A program made the position numbers and the translations under genes. The notes beneath the pieces are model-generated. The model was not told where the DNA came from and did not search any database. It worked only from the letters and a program-made list of their open reading frames with translations. A stretch of DNA of 14,192 nt from an uncultured Bacteroidota bacterium (GTDB lineage: Bacteria > Bacteroidota > Bacteroidia > Chitinophagales > S012-47), in contig CAJXXO010000032.1 of the NCBI GenBank assembly GCA_913062655.1, positions 1 to 14,192 of the forward strand, read 5' to 3'. Of the stretch, positions 7,942 to 14,192 are shown piece after piece; the stretch's first letter is position 1, and the number at the start of each line of letters is the position of its first letter.

Positions 7942-9101
7942 GCCAGCTTCTCAAAGGCCTGTAGCCAGCGTGCCGGTATTTCCGCCTTCATCGCCTCTTC
8001 GTAGTCGGCATAGCTGCAGGGCACCAATTGATGGCGCTCGTACTTCTTTTCCTCATTCGAAGGCACCTGCATCCACCAGCGACCACTGCGTTTGCTCTTC
8101 CAAAAAATGATCGCATATCCGGCATCCTCCATCTCCACCGTATACTTGAGGAAATCTTTATCATTGACAATAGGATACTCGTTGGTGCGATTGTAAAAAC
8201 CATCCACAAAATACCAGATCATATGCGCGATCACCTGTGCCGTCTGGTCATTGCTGTCGTATTCCGGATTGTATTCGTAGAAACCAATCGAACTCAGTTT
8301 GTCGGTAATACCCGCATACCGCGCGATCTGACACCCTTCCTCTCCATAAAATCCATGTGGGGTGGCGTTACGCTTACCTGGGGCATCGCATTGCTTGAGT
8401 GCAGCAATGTCGAAACTCAGCATATCGGCATCACGAATGATGGGCTCCACCTCCTCCATATCTTCCCGTACCTTACCTACGCGGTAAAATTCAAAATACA
8501 ACTTCTCCAGCGTGGCAATATCATCTGGTGACACAAAGTAGGACTGGTAGCCCACCTGGCTAAAGTTGAACAGGTAATTGGGCGTTTCGGTGAAAATGCG
8601 ATATAAGAAAGACTCCGAATCGATCTGGTCTTGTTGCTTGTAGATGTTGATCGTTTCGTCCACCACCGCCATGTTGATCACCTGGTCGTTGCGGGCGTAG
8701 CCGAGGTATTGGCCATACGTAAGGTCATGTCCACCACCCAGTATTATTGGAATGATATTCTTTGGGATGAGCTCGGAGACAATTTGCCCTACTGCCGCAT
8801 AAGTATCGGTGAGGGTAGCGCCCGGCAGGATGTTTCCCAGATCGACCATCTTCAGGGGGTGAATACCCTTATCCAGTCGGTATAGGTATTCCCTCACCTT
8901 ATCCGGTCCCGCTGCACAGCCTTTATTTTCCACCGCTCCGCGGTCATCCACTACACCAATCAACGCCAAGTGAGCCGCCTCCCATTCGGGAAATGCCGCC
9001 TCGGTGTGGATGTCGATGTGGCGAAAGATTTGATTATCCAGAATGCGGTGCCCCTTCAGTAAGAGGCCAGGATCAATGGGCGACAATATCTCTTCAAACA
9101 T
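7938..9101 (-). CDS. Arginase/formimidoylglutamase-like protein with degenerate metal site
   Basis: 387-residue member of the ureohydrolase (arginase/agmatinase/formimidoylglutamase) fold; Bacteroidota homologues are commonly labelled formimidoylglutamase. Fold marks: HLALIGVVDDRG (44-55), LGGGHDLTYG (121-130), NMAVVDETINI (143-153), DMLSFDIAALKQCDAPG (226-242), GFYGEEGCQIARYAG (250-264). Compared with the six manganese ligands of arginases, His125, Asp148 and Asp231 remain, but the usual DAHxD has become DETIN (Thr150 and Asn152 in place of His and Asp), and the usual DxD has become DIA (Ala233). Hydrolase activity is therefore doubtful. ATG 9101 is the first ATG; the frame continues upstream only to a TTG at 9146, which is part of the putative promoter. 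Extra C-terminal region (about 310-387) contains a WKSKRSGRWWMQVP stretch. Function inferred to be non-catalytic or altered. Confidence 0.85.
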   Translation of the reverse strand: MFEEILSPIDPGLLLKGHRILDNQIFRHIDIHTEAAFPEWEAAHLALIGVVDDRGAVENKGCAAGPDKVREYLYRLDKGIHPLKMVDLGNILPGATLTDTYAAVGQIVSELIPKNIIPIILGGGHDLTYGQYLGYARNDQVINMAVVDETINIYKQQDQIDSESFLYRIFTETPNYLFNFSQVGYQSYFVSPDDIATLEKLYFEFYRVGKVREDMEEVEPIIRDADMLSFDIAALKQCDAPGKRNATPHGFYGEEGCQIARYAGITDKLSSIGFYEYNPEYDSNDQTAQVIAHMIWYFVDGFYNRTNEYPIVNDKDFLKYTVEMEDAGYAIIFWKSKRSGRWWMQVPSNEEKKYERHQLVPCSYADYEEAMKAEIPARWLQAFEKLA

Positions 9102-9118
9102 AATGTGGCTTTTCGCGC

Positions 9119-9146
9119 TAAAAATACAAGAATTGCCCACCCGCAA
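9119..9146 (-). promoter_or_regulatory. Promoter-like element for the arginase-like gene
   Basis: On the minus strand, TTG (9146-9144), a 17-bp spacer and TATTTTTA (9126-9119) follow the Bacteroidota TTG / TANNTTTG pattern with one mismatch at the last base. It ends 17 bp before ATG 9101 and supports that start over the upstream TTG. Confidence 0.45.
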
Positions 9147-9177
9147 TAGGCTGATATATACACCATTGGGAGCGGCA

Positions 9178-9204
9178 TTGTATAGGGGGCATTTGTTACC
9201 TTTG
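9178..9204 (+). promoter_or_regulatory. Promoter-like element for the dehydrogenase/nhaD operon
   Basis: TTG at 9178-9180, 16-bp spacer, TACCTTTG at 9197-9204. The -7 box is an exact TANNTTTG match; the spacer is one base shorter than the usual range. It lies 28 bp before ATG 9233, implying a leader of about 20-25 bases. Confidence 0.55.
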
Positions 9205-9232
9205 CGCGGTATCGAAAAAAGCCCGCCTAGCG

Positions 9233-10462
9233 ATGGAGAATTTGCTGGAACAATTCAAGCAACGGAAGCCCACAATTGTATTTGAATGGCAAGATGACGA
9301 AACCGAGGCAGAAGGCTGGGTGGTCATCAACTCTCTGCGCCATGGTGCTGCCGGTGGCGGTACCCGTATGCGCAAAGGCCTCAATAAACACGAGGTAGAG
9401 TCCCTCGCCAAGGTGATGGAGATCAAATTCACCGTATCCGGCCCCCCGATAGGTGGTGCCAAATCGGGCATCAACTTCGACCCGGCTGATCCTCGGAAGA
9501 AGGATGTGCTGAAGCGGTGGTACAAGGCCGTAACACCTTTACTCAAAAACTACTACGGTACCGGTGGCGATATGAACGTGGATGAGATCAAAGAGGTAAT
9601 TCCGATTACCGAGAGCTTTGGCTTATGGCACCCACAAGAGGGTGTGGTGAATGGTCACATTCAGCCCAAAGAAAGCGAAAAGATTCACATTATCGGTCAA
9701 CTTCGCCAAGGGGTATCCAAAAAATTGGAAGACCCCAAGTTTTCGCCCAATATCAAAATGGACTACACCGTAGCCGACATGATAACCGGCTATGGAGTAG
9801 CAGAGGCGGTACATCACTATTACGATGTATACCACAATACTACTGCTGACAATAAGCGTGCTATTATCCAGGGTTGGGGCAATGTCTCGGGCGGAGCCGG
9901 CTACTACCTGGCCCAGCAGGGGGTCAGGGTTGTAGGCATCATCGACCGTGATGGTGGATTGATTAACCCGGAAGGCTTTGACCTGGAACAGATCAGAGCG
10001 TTGGTTAACACGCGCAACGGCAATGCTTTACAGCACCCCGATATGTTGTCGTTTGATGAAGTGAATGAAAAGATCTGGGATGTAGGCGCTGAGATTTTCA
10101 TCCCCGGAGCAGCTAGTCGATTGGTTACCAAAGATCATGTGGACAGGATGGTAGCGCAGGGGCTTGAAGTGATCTCGGCAGGCGCCAATGTTCCCTTTGC
10201 TGATCAGGACCTCTTTTACGGTCCTACCGCTGAATTTGCCGATGCTCAGGTATCCGTCATTCCAGACTTTATCGCCAATTGCGGCATGGCCCGTGTATTT
10301 GGCTACCTGATGCAGTTGGATGCAGAAATTAGTGATGCGGCCATCTTTGATGACGTATCGCGCACTATAAATCACGCCATGCACGAGCTGCATGAAAACA
10401 GCAGCGAATCGCGCCATATGACACAAAAAGCATTGGAAGTGGCATTATCCAAATTGATTTAA
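9233..10462 (+). CDS. Glu/Leu/Phe/Val-family amino-acid dehydrogenase
   Basis: 409-residue NAD(P)-dependent oxidative deaminase of the glutamate/leucine/phenylalanine/valine dehydrogenase superfamily, converting an amino acid to its 2-oxoacid plus ammonium or the reverse. N-terminal substrate domain: GGGTRMRKGL (41-50), Lys65 in MEIKFTVSG, PPIGGAKSGINFDP (71-84, Lys77), RKK (88-90) near the expected catalytic lysine, and GTGGDMNVDEI (109-119) with the conserved Asp113. Rossmann domain: IIQGWGNVSGGAGYYLAQQG (211-230), then the acidic turn IIDRDGG (236-242), which suggests NAD preference. Then IFIPGAASRLVTKDHV (288-303) and VISAGANVPFAD (313-324). The third glycine of GxGNVG is Ser219 here. The amino-acid substrate cannot be told from sequence by eye; the Bacteroidota relatives I know are annotated only at superfamily level. 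It lies 18 bp upstream of nhaD, likely co-transcribed. Confidence 0.9.
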   Translation: MENLLEQFKQRKPTIVFEWQDDETEAEGWVVINSLRHGAAGGGTRMRKGLNKHEVESLAKVMEIKFTVSGPPIGGAKSGINFDPADPRKKDVLKRWYKAVTPLLKNYYGTGGDMNVDEIKEVIPITESFGLWHPQEGVVNGHIQPKESEKIHIIGQLRQGVSKKLEDPKFSPNIKMDYTVADMITGYGVAEAVHHYYDVYHNTTADNKRAIIQGWGNVSGGAGYYLAQQGVRVVGIIDRDGGLINPEGFDLEQIRALVNTRNGNALQHPDMLSFDEVNEKIWDVGAEIFIPGAASRLVTKDHVDRMVAQGLEVISAGANVPFADQDLFYGPTAEFADAQVSVIPDFIANCGMARVFGYLMQLDAEISDAAIFDDVSRTINHAMHELHENSSESRHMTQKALEVALSKLI

Positions 10463-10480
10463 TTCTTTTCTATACCCATC

Positions 10481-12043
10481 ATGAAGCAACTACTACTGAT
10501 ACTCGGTCTGACCCTAGCCACCTTTGTTGGACCGGCTTCGGCCCATGCGGCCACAGCAAGTGACGCACCGCAACAAGAGCAGGTTCACAGCGACAGTGGA
10601 GAACAGGCTGAAGAAAACCATGCGGCAGCAGACCACCACGAAGATGAGGCACACGGTGCAGACCATGGACACTCTCCTGCACCCTGGTCGGTGGCTCCGT
10701 TTATTATTTTGCTTTTGATGATTGCCACAGGGCCCCTCTTCTACGCGCACTTTTGGCACAAAAACTATCCGATCATCGCCATCATACTAGGCACTATTAC
10801 GGTGGTATACTACCTCGCTTTCCTGGGTGATGCCCACCATCCCATACACGCCTTTTTTGAATATTTCAGCTTCATAGCGCTCATCGGAGCTTTGTTTGTC
10901 GCTTCGGGTGGAATTCTCATCAAGGTTGATAAAGAAGGTACTCCCATGGCCAATGTGGTATTGTTGGTGATTGGTGCCGCACTGGCCAACATTATCGGTA
11001 CCACCGGTGCGTCCATGCTATTGATCCGTCCCTTTGTACGCCTGAATCAACACCGCGTAAAGCCCTACCATATTGTGTTCTTCATCTTTATGGTGAGTAA
11101 TGTGGGTGGCGTATTGACGCCTATTGGCGACCCGCCCTTGTTCCTGGGTTTCCTGAAAGGAGTACCCTTCTTCTGGACTGCCACGCACCTGTGGCCCAAG
11201 TGGATATTTGGCATAGCCCTGCTCTCCATTATCTTCTATTTCGTTGATCGAAAAAACCACGCCATGGCACGGGATGCTGCGCCTACCGAATACAGTGGTA
11301 AGATACAGGTCAAAGGGGTGCGCAATGCGATCTTCCTGCTGGTTACCATCATTGCCGTATTTATGGATCCTAACGTAGTAGATTGGCTACCTGGCATTTT
11401 GAATAACGAGGCCACGCACAGTTGGTCCATTGGCGCTATGGCCAGCCTGAGTCCGGAAGCAGCCGCCAACACGGCAGCCTTCTCCTTTATCCGCGAATTG
11501 ATCATGATTACTGCTGCTGTGCTGGCCTTCAAGACGGCCGATAAGGAATGCCTCAAAGGCAATGAGTTCGACTTTGAACCGATCAAGGAAGTGGGCTTTC
11601 TGTTCATTGGCATTTTCGCCACCATGATGCCGGCCTTGCAACTGATCAGTGAATTTGCCAACTCTGATGGCGGCCAAAAACTGGTGAATACCGACACGCT
11701 GTACTGGTTTACCGGTATGCTTTCCGGGGTACTGGATAATGCCCCGACTTACCTGAATTTCCTGGCAGCCGGTATGGGTAAACTAGGACTGGATATCGGT
11801 GCACAAGCTGATGTATTGACGTACACCACAGATGCAGTTAAAGAATTGATGGCGATCAGTGTGGGTGCCGTATTCTTTGGCGCCTTTACCTATATTGGTA
11901 ATGCCCCCAACTTCATGGTGAAGTCGATCGCTGAACAGATCGGTATCAAGATGCCCTCTTTCGTGGGTTACATCGTACGGTACTCTATTCCGATCCTGAT
12001 GCCGGTATTGTTGCTGACCTGGTTGGTGTTTTTCTTTTTGTAA
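10481..12043 (+). CDS. nhaD: Sodium:proton antiporter NhaD
   Basis: 520-residue inner-membrane Na+/H+ antiporter of the NhaD family (ion transporter superfamily), exporting sodium in exchange for protons and important for salt and alkaline pH tolerance. A cleavable-looking signal (MKQLLLILGLTLATFVGPAS, then AHAA) is followed by an unusual extracytoplasmic stretch, residues 22-66, with eight histidines and eleven acidic residues. Then come about a dozen hydrophobic segments from residue 70 on. Family motifs: IIGTTGASMLLIRPFV (171-186), VSNVGGVLTPIGDPPLFLGF (205-224), SGVLDNAPTYLNFLAAG (415-431) and YIGNAPNFMVKSIAE near the C-terminus. The gene ends with a hydrophobic tail (LLLTWLVFFFL). It starts 18 bp after the dehydrogenase gene with no promoter in the gap and no Shine-Dalgarno, so it is probably translated from a shared mRNA. 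The strong terminator follows 20 bp after the stop. Confidence 0.94.
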   Translation: MKQLLLILGLTLATFVGPASAHAATASDAPQQEQVHSDSGEQAEENHAAADHHEDEAHGADHGHSPAPWSVAPFIILLLMIATGPLFYAHFWHKNYPIIAIILGTITVVYYLAFLGDAHHPIHAFFEYFSFIALIGALFVASGGILIKVDKEGTPMANVVLLVIGAALANIIGTTGASMLLIRPFVRLNQHRVKPYHIVFFIFMVSNVGGVLTPIGDPPLFLGFLKGVPFFWTATHLWPKWIFGIALLSIIFYFVDRKNHAMARDAAPTEYSGKIQVKGVRNAIFLLVTIIAVFMDPNVVDWLPGILNNEATHSWSIGAMASLSPEAAANTAAFSFIRELIMITAAVLAFKTADKECLKGNEFDFEPIKEVGFLFIGIFATMMPALQLISEFANSDGGQKLVNTDTLYWFTGMLSGVLDNAPTYLNFLAAGMGKLGLDIGAQADVLTYTTDAVKELMAISVGAVFFGAFTYIGNAPNFMVKSIAEQIGIKMPSFVGYIVRYSIPILMPVLLLTWLVFFFL

Positions 12044-12062
12044 GTAAGCGTTAACCCAAAAT

Positions 12063-12098
12063 AAAAGCCCTGACAAATTGATTTGTCAGGGCTTTTTT
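12063..12098. terminator. Bidirectional intrinsic terminator between nhaD and htpG
   Basis: AAAAGCCCTGACAAA, loop TTGA, TTTGTCAGGGCTTTT: a perfect 15-bp stem. On the plus strand it runs into six T's; on the minus strand the arm ends in TTTT followed by ATTTT. It sits between convergent genes (nhaD stop 12043, htpG stop 12122) and can serve both. Confidence 0.95.
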
Positions 12099-12121
12099 CA
12101 TCATCCTCAAATTGCTTCGTC

Positions 12122-13984
12122 TTACTCTTCGTCAATCAGATTAACGCTACGCTGTATGAATTGCGACAGCTTCTCTCCTTTCAGCAGGCCTTGTCCCAGC
12201 AAGGCAATGTCGATCAATTGCTGCGTGATGTTTTGTTGCTTATCGCCCTCGGCTTGCAGTAGCTTGTTGATTACCGGGTGATTGGTGTTCACCACTAAAT
12301 TGTAGGCATCCGGCATTTGGCCCATAAAGCTGTTGCCACTCAATTGGCTCATCTCTTTCATCCTACGCATCTGCTCGCTCTGTGTGATCACCACCGGCTG
12401 ATCCTCGGTGCTCATCGGCTTCAACTCTACCGTATAGGTATTCTGATCGCCCAGTGAGCTTTCAAACTGCTTCTTCACCGTTTCCTGCTCCTTTTCGGTC
12501 AGCAGCGAAGTGGCCTCTTCGTCTTTCTCAATCAGCTTGTCCACCGTATCCGCATCTACCCGCTTGAAGGTCCACTTGTCGTGCTTTTGCTCTATCAAAC
12601 CCATCCAGTGCGGATCGATCATGGTATCCATCTCCAGCACTTTGTAGCCTTTCTGCTTTGCACCGGCTATGTAGGAATACTGGTTGTCCTTGTCTGTAGT
12701 GTAGAGCGATACGATATTTTTGTCCTTGTCGGTCTGTGCTTCTTCGATCGCCTTTTTCCACTCTTCAAAAGTGAAGTGGTTGTTGTCGATATCTTTCAGT
12801 AGCGCAAACTTCTCTGCCCGATCGACAAACTTCTCATCACTCAGCATGCCGTACTTCACAAACAAGCTGATGTCGCTCCACTTTTCTTCGAAGCTCTCGC
12901 GTTCGTTTTTGAAGAGCTCTTCCAACTTATCGGCCACTTTCTTCGTGATGTGGCTATTGATCTTCTTCACATTCGGATCGCTCTGCAGGTAGCTACGGCT
13001 TACATTCAGCGGAATATCCGGTGAGTCGATCACCCCATGCAATAATGTCAACCACTCCGGTACGATCTCCTTCACTTCATCGGTAACGAATACTTGATTG
13101 CTGTAAAGCTGAATCTTGTTTTTCTGTACCTCGAAGCTGTTGTTCACTTTCGGGAAATAGAGAATGCCCGTCAGCTTGAAGGGATAGTCTACATTGAGGT
13201 GGATCCAGAACAACGGTGGCTCTGAGATCGGGTACAACTCGCGATAGAAGTCTTTATAGTCCTCATCGGTCAGATCGGCCGGAGCCTTGGTCCACGCGGG
13301 AGTGGTGTTGTTGATGATATCCGGTTTTTTGACCTTCTTTTCCTTGTCGTTCTCGTCTTTTTCAGTCACCTCCTTTTCACCAAACTGGATCGGCACCGGC
13401 AAGAACTTGCAGTACTTGTTCAGCAGCTCTCGAACACGGTATTCCTCTAAAAACTCCTTGTTCTCGTCATTGATGTGCAGAATGATCTCCGTACCGCGCT
13501 CTTTCTTGTTGTCTTTGCTGATGCTGTACTCCGGATCGCCTTCGCAGACCCACTTGACGGCTTCGGCCTCGTCCTGGTAGCTCAGCGTTTTGATCTCCAC
13601 CTTGTCGGCCACCATGAAGGAGCTGTAAAAGCCAAGACCAAAGTGCCCGATCACATTCAGGTCGTCCTTGTATTTATCCAGGAATTCTTCCGCAGAAGAG
13701 AATGCGATCTGATTGATGTACTTCTCTACCTCATCCTTTGTCATGCCGATGCCCTTATCGATGACATGGAGGGTTTTTTGCTTCTTATTGATCTTCACCT
13801 CGATGGTGGTGTCGCCCAGTTCGCCATTGGCATCTCCGCGGTTGGCGATGGCGGTCATCTTTTGGGTGGCATCCACCGCATTGGAGATGAGTTCGCGCAA
13901 GAAGATCTCATGATCAGAATAGAGAAACTTCTTGATGATGGGGAAAATATTCTTGGTTTCTACGTTGATGGTACCTTTCGCCAT
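12122..13984 (-). CDS. htpG: Molecular chaperone HtpG (bacterial Hsp90)
   Basis: 620-residue cytoplasmic ATP-dependent Hsp90 chaperone acting as a dimer on partly folded client proteins. The start at ATG 13984 gives MAKGTINVETKNIFPIIKKF, which matches the N-terminus of Bacteroidota HtpG proteins; the frame extends to ATG 14011, but those nine residues are not typical and lie at or beyond the predicted transcript start. GHKL ATPase motifs: FLRELISNAVDATQKM (28-43, Glu31 and Asn35), HVIDKGIGMT (73-82, Asp76), IGHFGLGFYSSFMV (112-125), and RGTEIILH (163-170, Thr165). A charged linker-like run (KDENDKEKKVKKPDI) follows the N domain. The middle domain holds NVSRSYLQ with the arginine that contacts the ATP gamma phosphate. 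The C-terminal dimerisation part is complete and ends SVNLIDEE. Length is normal for the family. It is convergent with nhaD, and a shared terminator lies between them. Confidence 0.97.
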   Translation of the reverse strand: MAKGTINVETKNIFPIIKKFLYSDHEIFLRELISNAVDATQKMTAIANRGDANGELGDTTIEVKINKKQKTLHVIDKGIGMTKDEVEKYINQIAFSSAEEFLDKYKDDLNVIGHFGLGFYSSFMVADKVEIKTLSYQDEAEAVKWVCEGDPEYSISKDNKKERGTEIILHINDENKEFLEEYRVRELLNKYCKFLPVPIQFGEKEVTEKDENDKEKKVKKPDIINNTTPAWTKAPADLTDEDYKDFYRELYPISEPPLFWIHLNVDYPFKLTGILYFPKVNNSFEVQKNKIQLYSNQVFVTDEVKEIVPEWLTLLHGVIDSPDIPLNVSRSYLQSDPNVKKINSHITKKVADKLEELFKNERESFEEKWSDISLFVKYGMLSDEKFVDRAEKFALLKDIDNNHFTFEEWKKAIEEAQTDKDKNIVSLYTTDKDNQYSYIAGAKQKGYKVLEMDTMIDPHWMGLIEQKHDKWTFKRVDADTVDKLIEKDEEATSLLTEKEQETVKKQFESSLGDQNTYTVELKPMSTEDQPVVITQSEQMRRMKEMSQLSGNSFMGQMPDAYNLVVNTNHPVINKLLQAEGDKQQNITQQLIDIALLGQGLLKGEKLSQFIQRSVNLIDEE

Positions 13985-14012
13985 AGTTGTACTGTTTTCG
14001 TCCACGGGCATA

Positions 14013-14030
14013 GGTCAAAGGGTGTGCCAG
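14013..14030 (-). promoter_or_regulatory. Sigma-54-like -24/-12 element upstream of htpG
   Basis: Minus-strand CTGGCACACCCTTTGACC contains TGGCAC-N5-TTGA, against the RpoN consensus TGGCAC-N5-TTGC. Taking the final A as -12 places the transcript start near 14003, about 19 bases before ATG 13984, consistent with the family-based start. A second TGGCAC stands 18 bp further upstream (14047-14042) with a similar CTTTG after it but without -12 spacing. Sigma-54 use is inference; only the match is seen. Confidence 0.4.
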
Positions 14031-14053
14031 TCGGACAAAGCGTGCCAAAATGA

Positions 14054-14192
14054 CAAGTGGCTGTAAATGTTGCAGACGGTGTGGCAGGGAAGCAACTATA
14101 GCTGACGAAACAATCTCGCCATGAGAATCACAAAACGCCCTACCGTCATGCTGATGGAGGGCGAACGCAATATTCAATTTTGATCAAAATGT
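14054..14192. other. Right-edge region with no supported gene
   Basis: No convincing coding frame is seen here. The longest minus-strand frame runs into htpG in another frame with low-complexity His/Arg composition, and the plus-strand ATG at 14121 opens only a 20-codon frame. An inverted repeat CGCCCT (14136-14141) / AGGGCG (14158-14163) has a 16-base loop containing a further CAT/ATG pairing. A neighbouring gene may begin or end past the edge. Confidence 0.4.

Noticed and set aside
8028..8531. 167-codon plus-strand frame opposite the arginase-like gene
   Set aside because: Antisense shadow; the minus strand encodes a protein with clear family motifs.
13985..14011. Longer htpG start at ATG 14011
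   Set aside because: The nine extra residues do not match the family N-terminus, and the start lies upstream of the predicted transcript start near 14003.
14033..14047. Distal TGGCAC copy as a second sigma-54 promoter
   Set aside because: No TTGC-like -12 element at the required distance; kept only as the second unit of a direct repeat.
13475..14053. 192-codon plus-strand frame opposite the htpG 5' half
   Set aside because: Antisense to the highly conserved GHKL domain; Val/Asp-rich composition is what the complement of htpG codons yields.
1..14192. CRISPR array, insertion sequence, tRNA or rRNA, phage or defence genes
   Set aside because: No repeat-spacer pattern, terminal inverted repeats, transposase motifs, or structural RNA signatures were seen on reading both strands.

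Overview
The window comes from a chromosome of the phylum Bacteroidota. The evidence is a type IX secretion / gliding gene block (PorU sortase, PorP/SprF-family protein, GldJ lipoprotein), a Bacteroidota-type HtpG N-terminus, start codons without Shine-Dalgarno sequences, and several TANNTTTG-like -7 boxes. GC content looks moderate, so a low-GC Flavobacterium is not an obvious fit, but I cannot place the genus. No mobile element, CRISPR array, rRNA, tRNA or phage gene is visible. This is compact core genome and no wholly new system stands out; the best leads are an apparently metal-site-less arginase homologue, an orphan lipoprotein, and a sigma-54-like element at htpG.

Layout. 1-3214 (minus): porU, cut by the left edge and lacking its C-terminus. 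3304-4344 (plus, divergent): PorP/SprF-family outer-membrane protein. 4403-5917 (plus): gldJ, with its own -7 box and a strong terminator behind it. 6028-6588 (plus): small unknown lipoprotein with its own promoter-like element and terminator. 6652-7941 (plus): murF. 7938-9101 (minus): arginase/formimidoylglutamase-like protein whose stop codon overlaps that of murF tail to tail. 9233-10462 (plus): Glu/Leu/Phe/Val-type dehydrogenase, followed 18 bp later by nhaD (10481-12043), probably one operon. 12063-12098: perfect 15-bp stem terminator between convergent genes. 12122-13984 (minus): htpG. 13985-14192: htpG upstream region, with a sigma-54-like -24/-12 element and no supported gene.

How the genes work together. 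PorU, the PorP-like protein and GldJ belong to the type IX export and gliding apparatus of the outer envelope: GldJ is an outer-membrane lipoprotein of the machine, PorP-family proteins are outer-membrane partners, and PorU is the cell-surface sortase that removes C-terminal signals from cargo. MurF makes the peptidoglycan precursor. The dehydrogenase and NhaD pair suggests a link between amino-acid/ammonium metabolism and sodium/pH homeostasis, which is inference only. HtpG is the Hsp90 chaperone.
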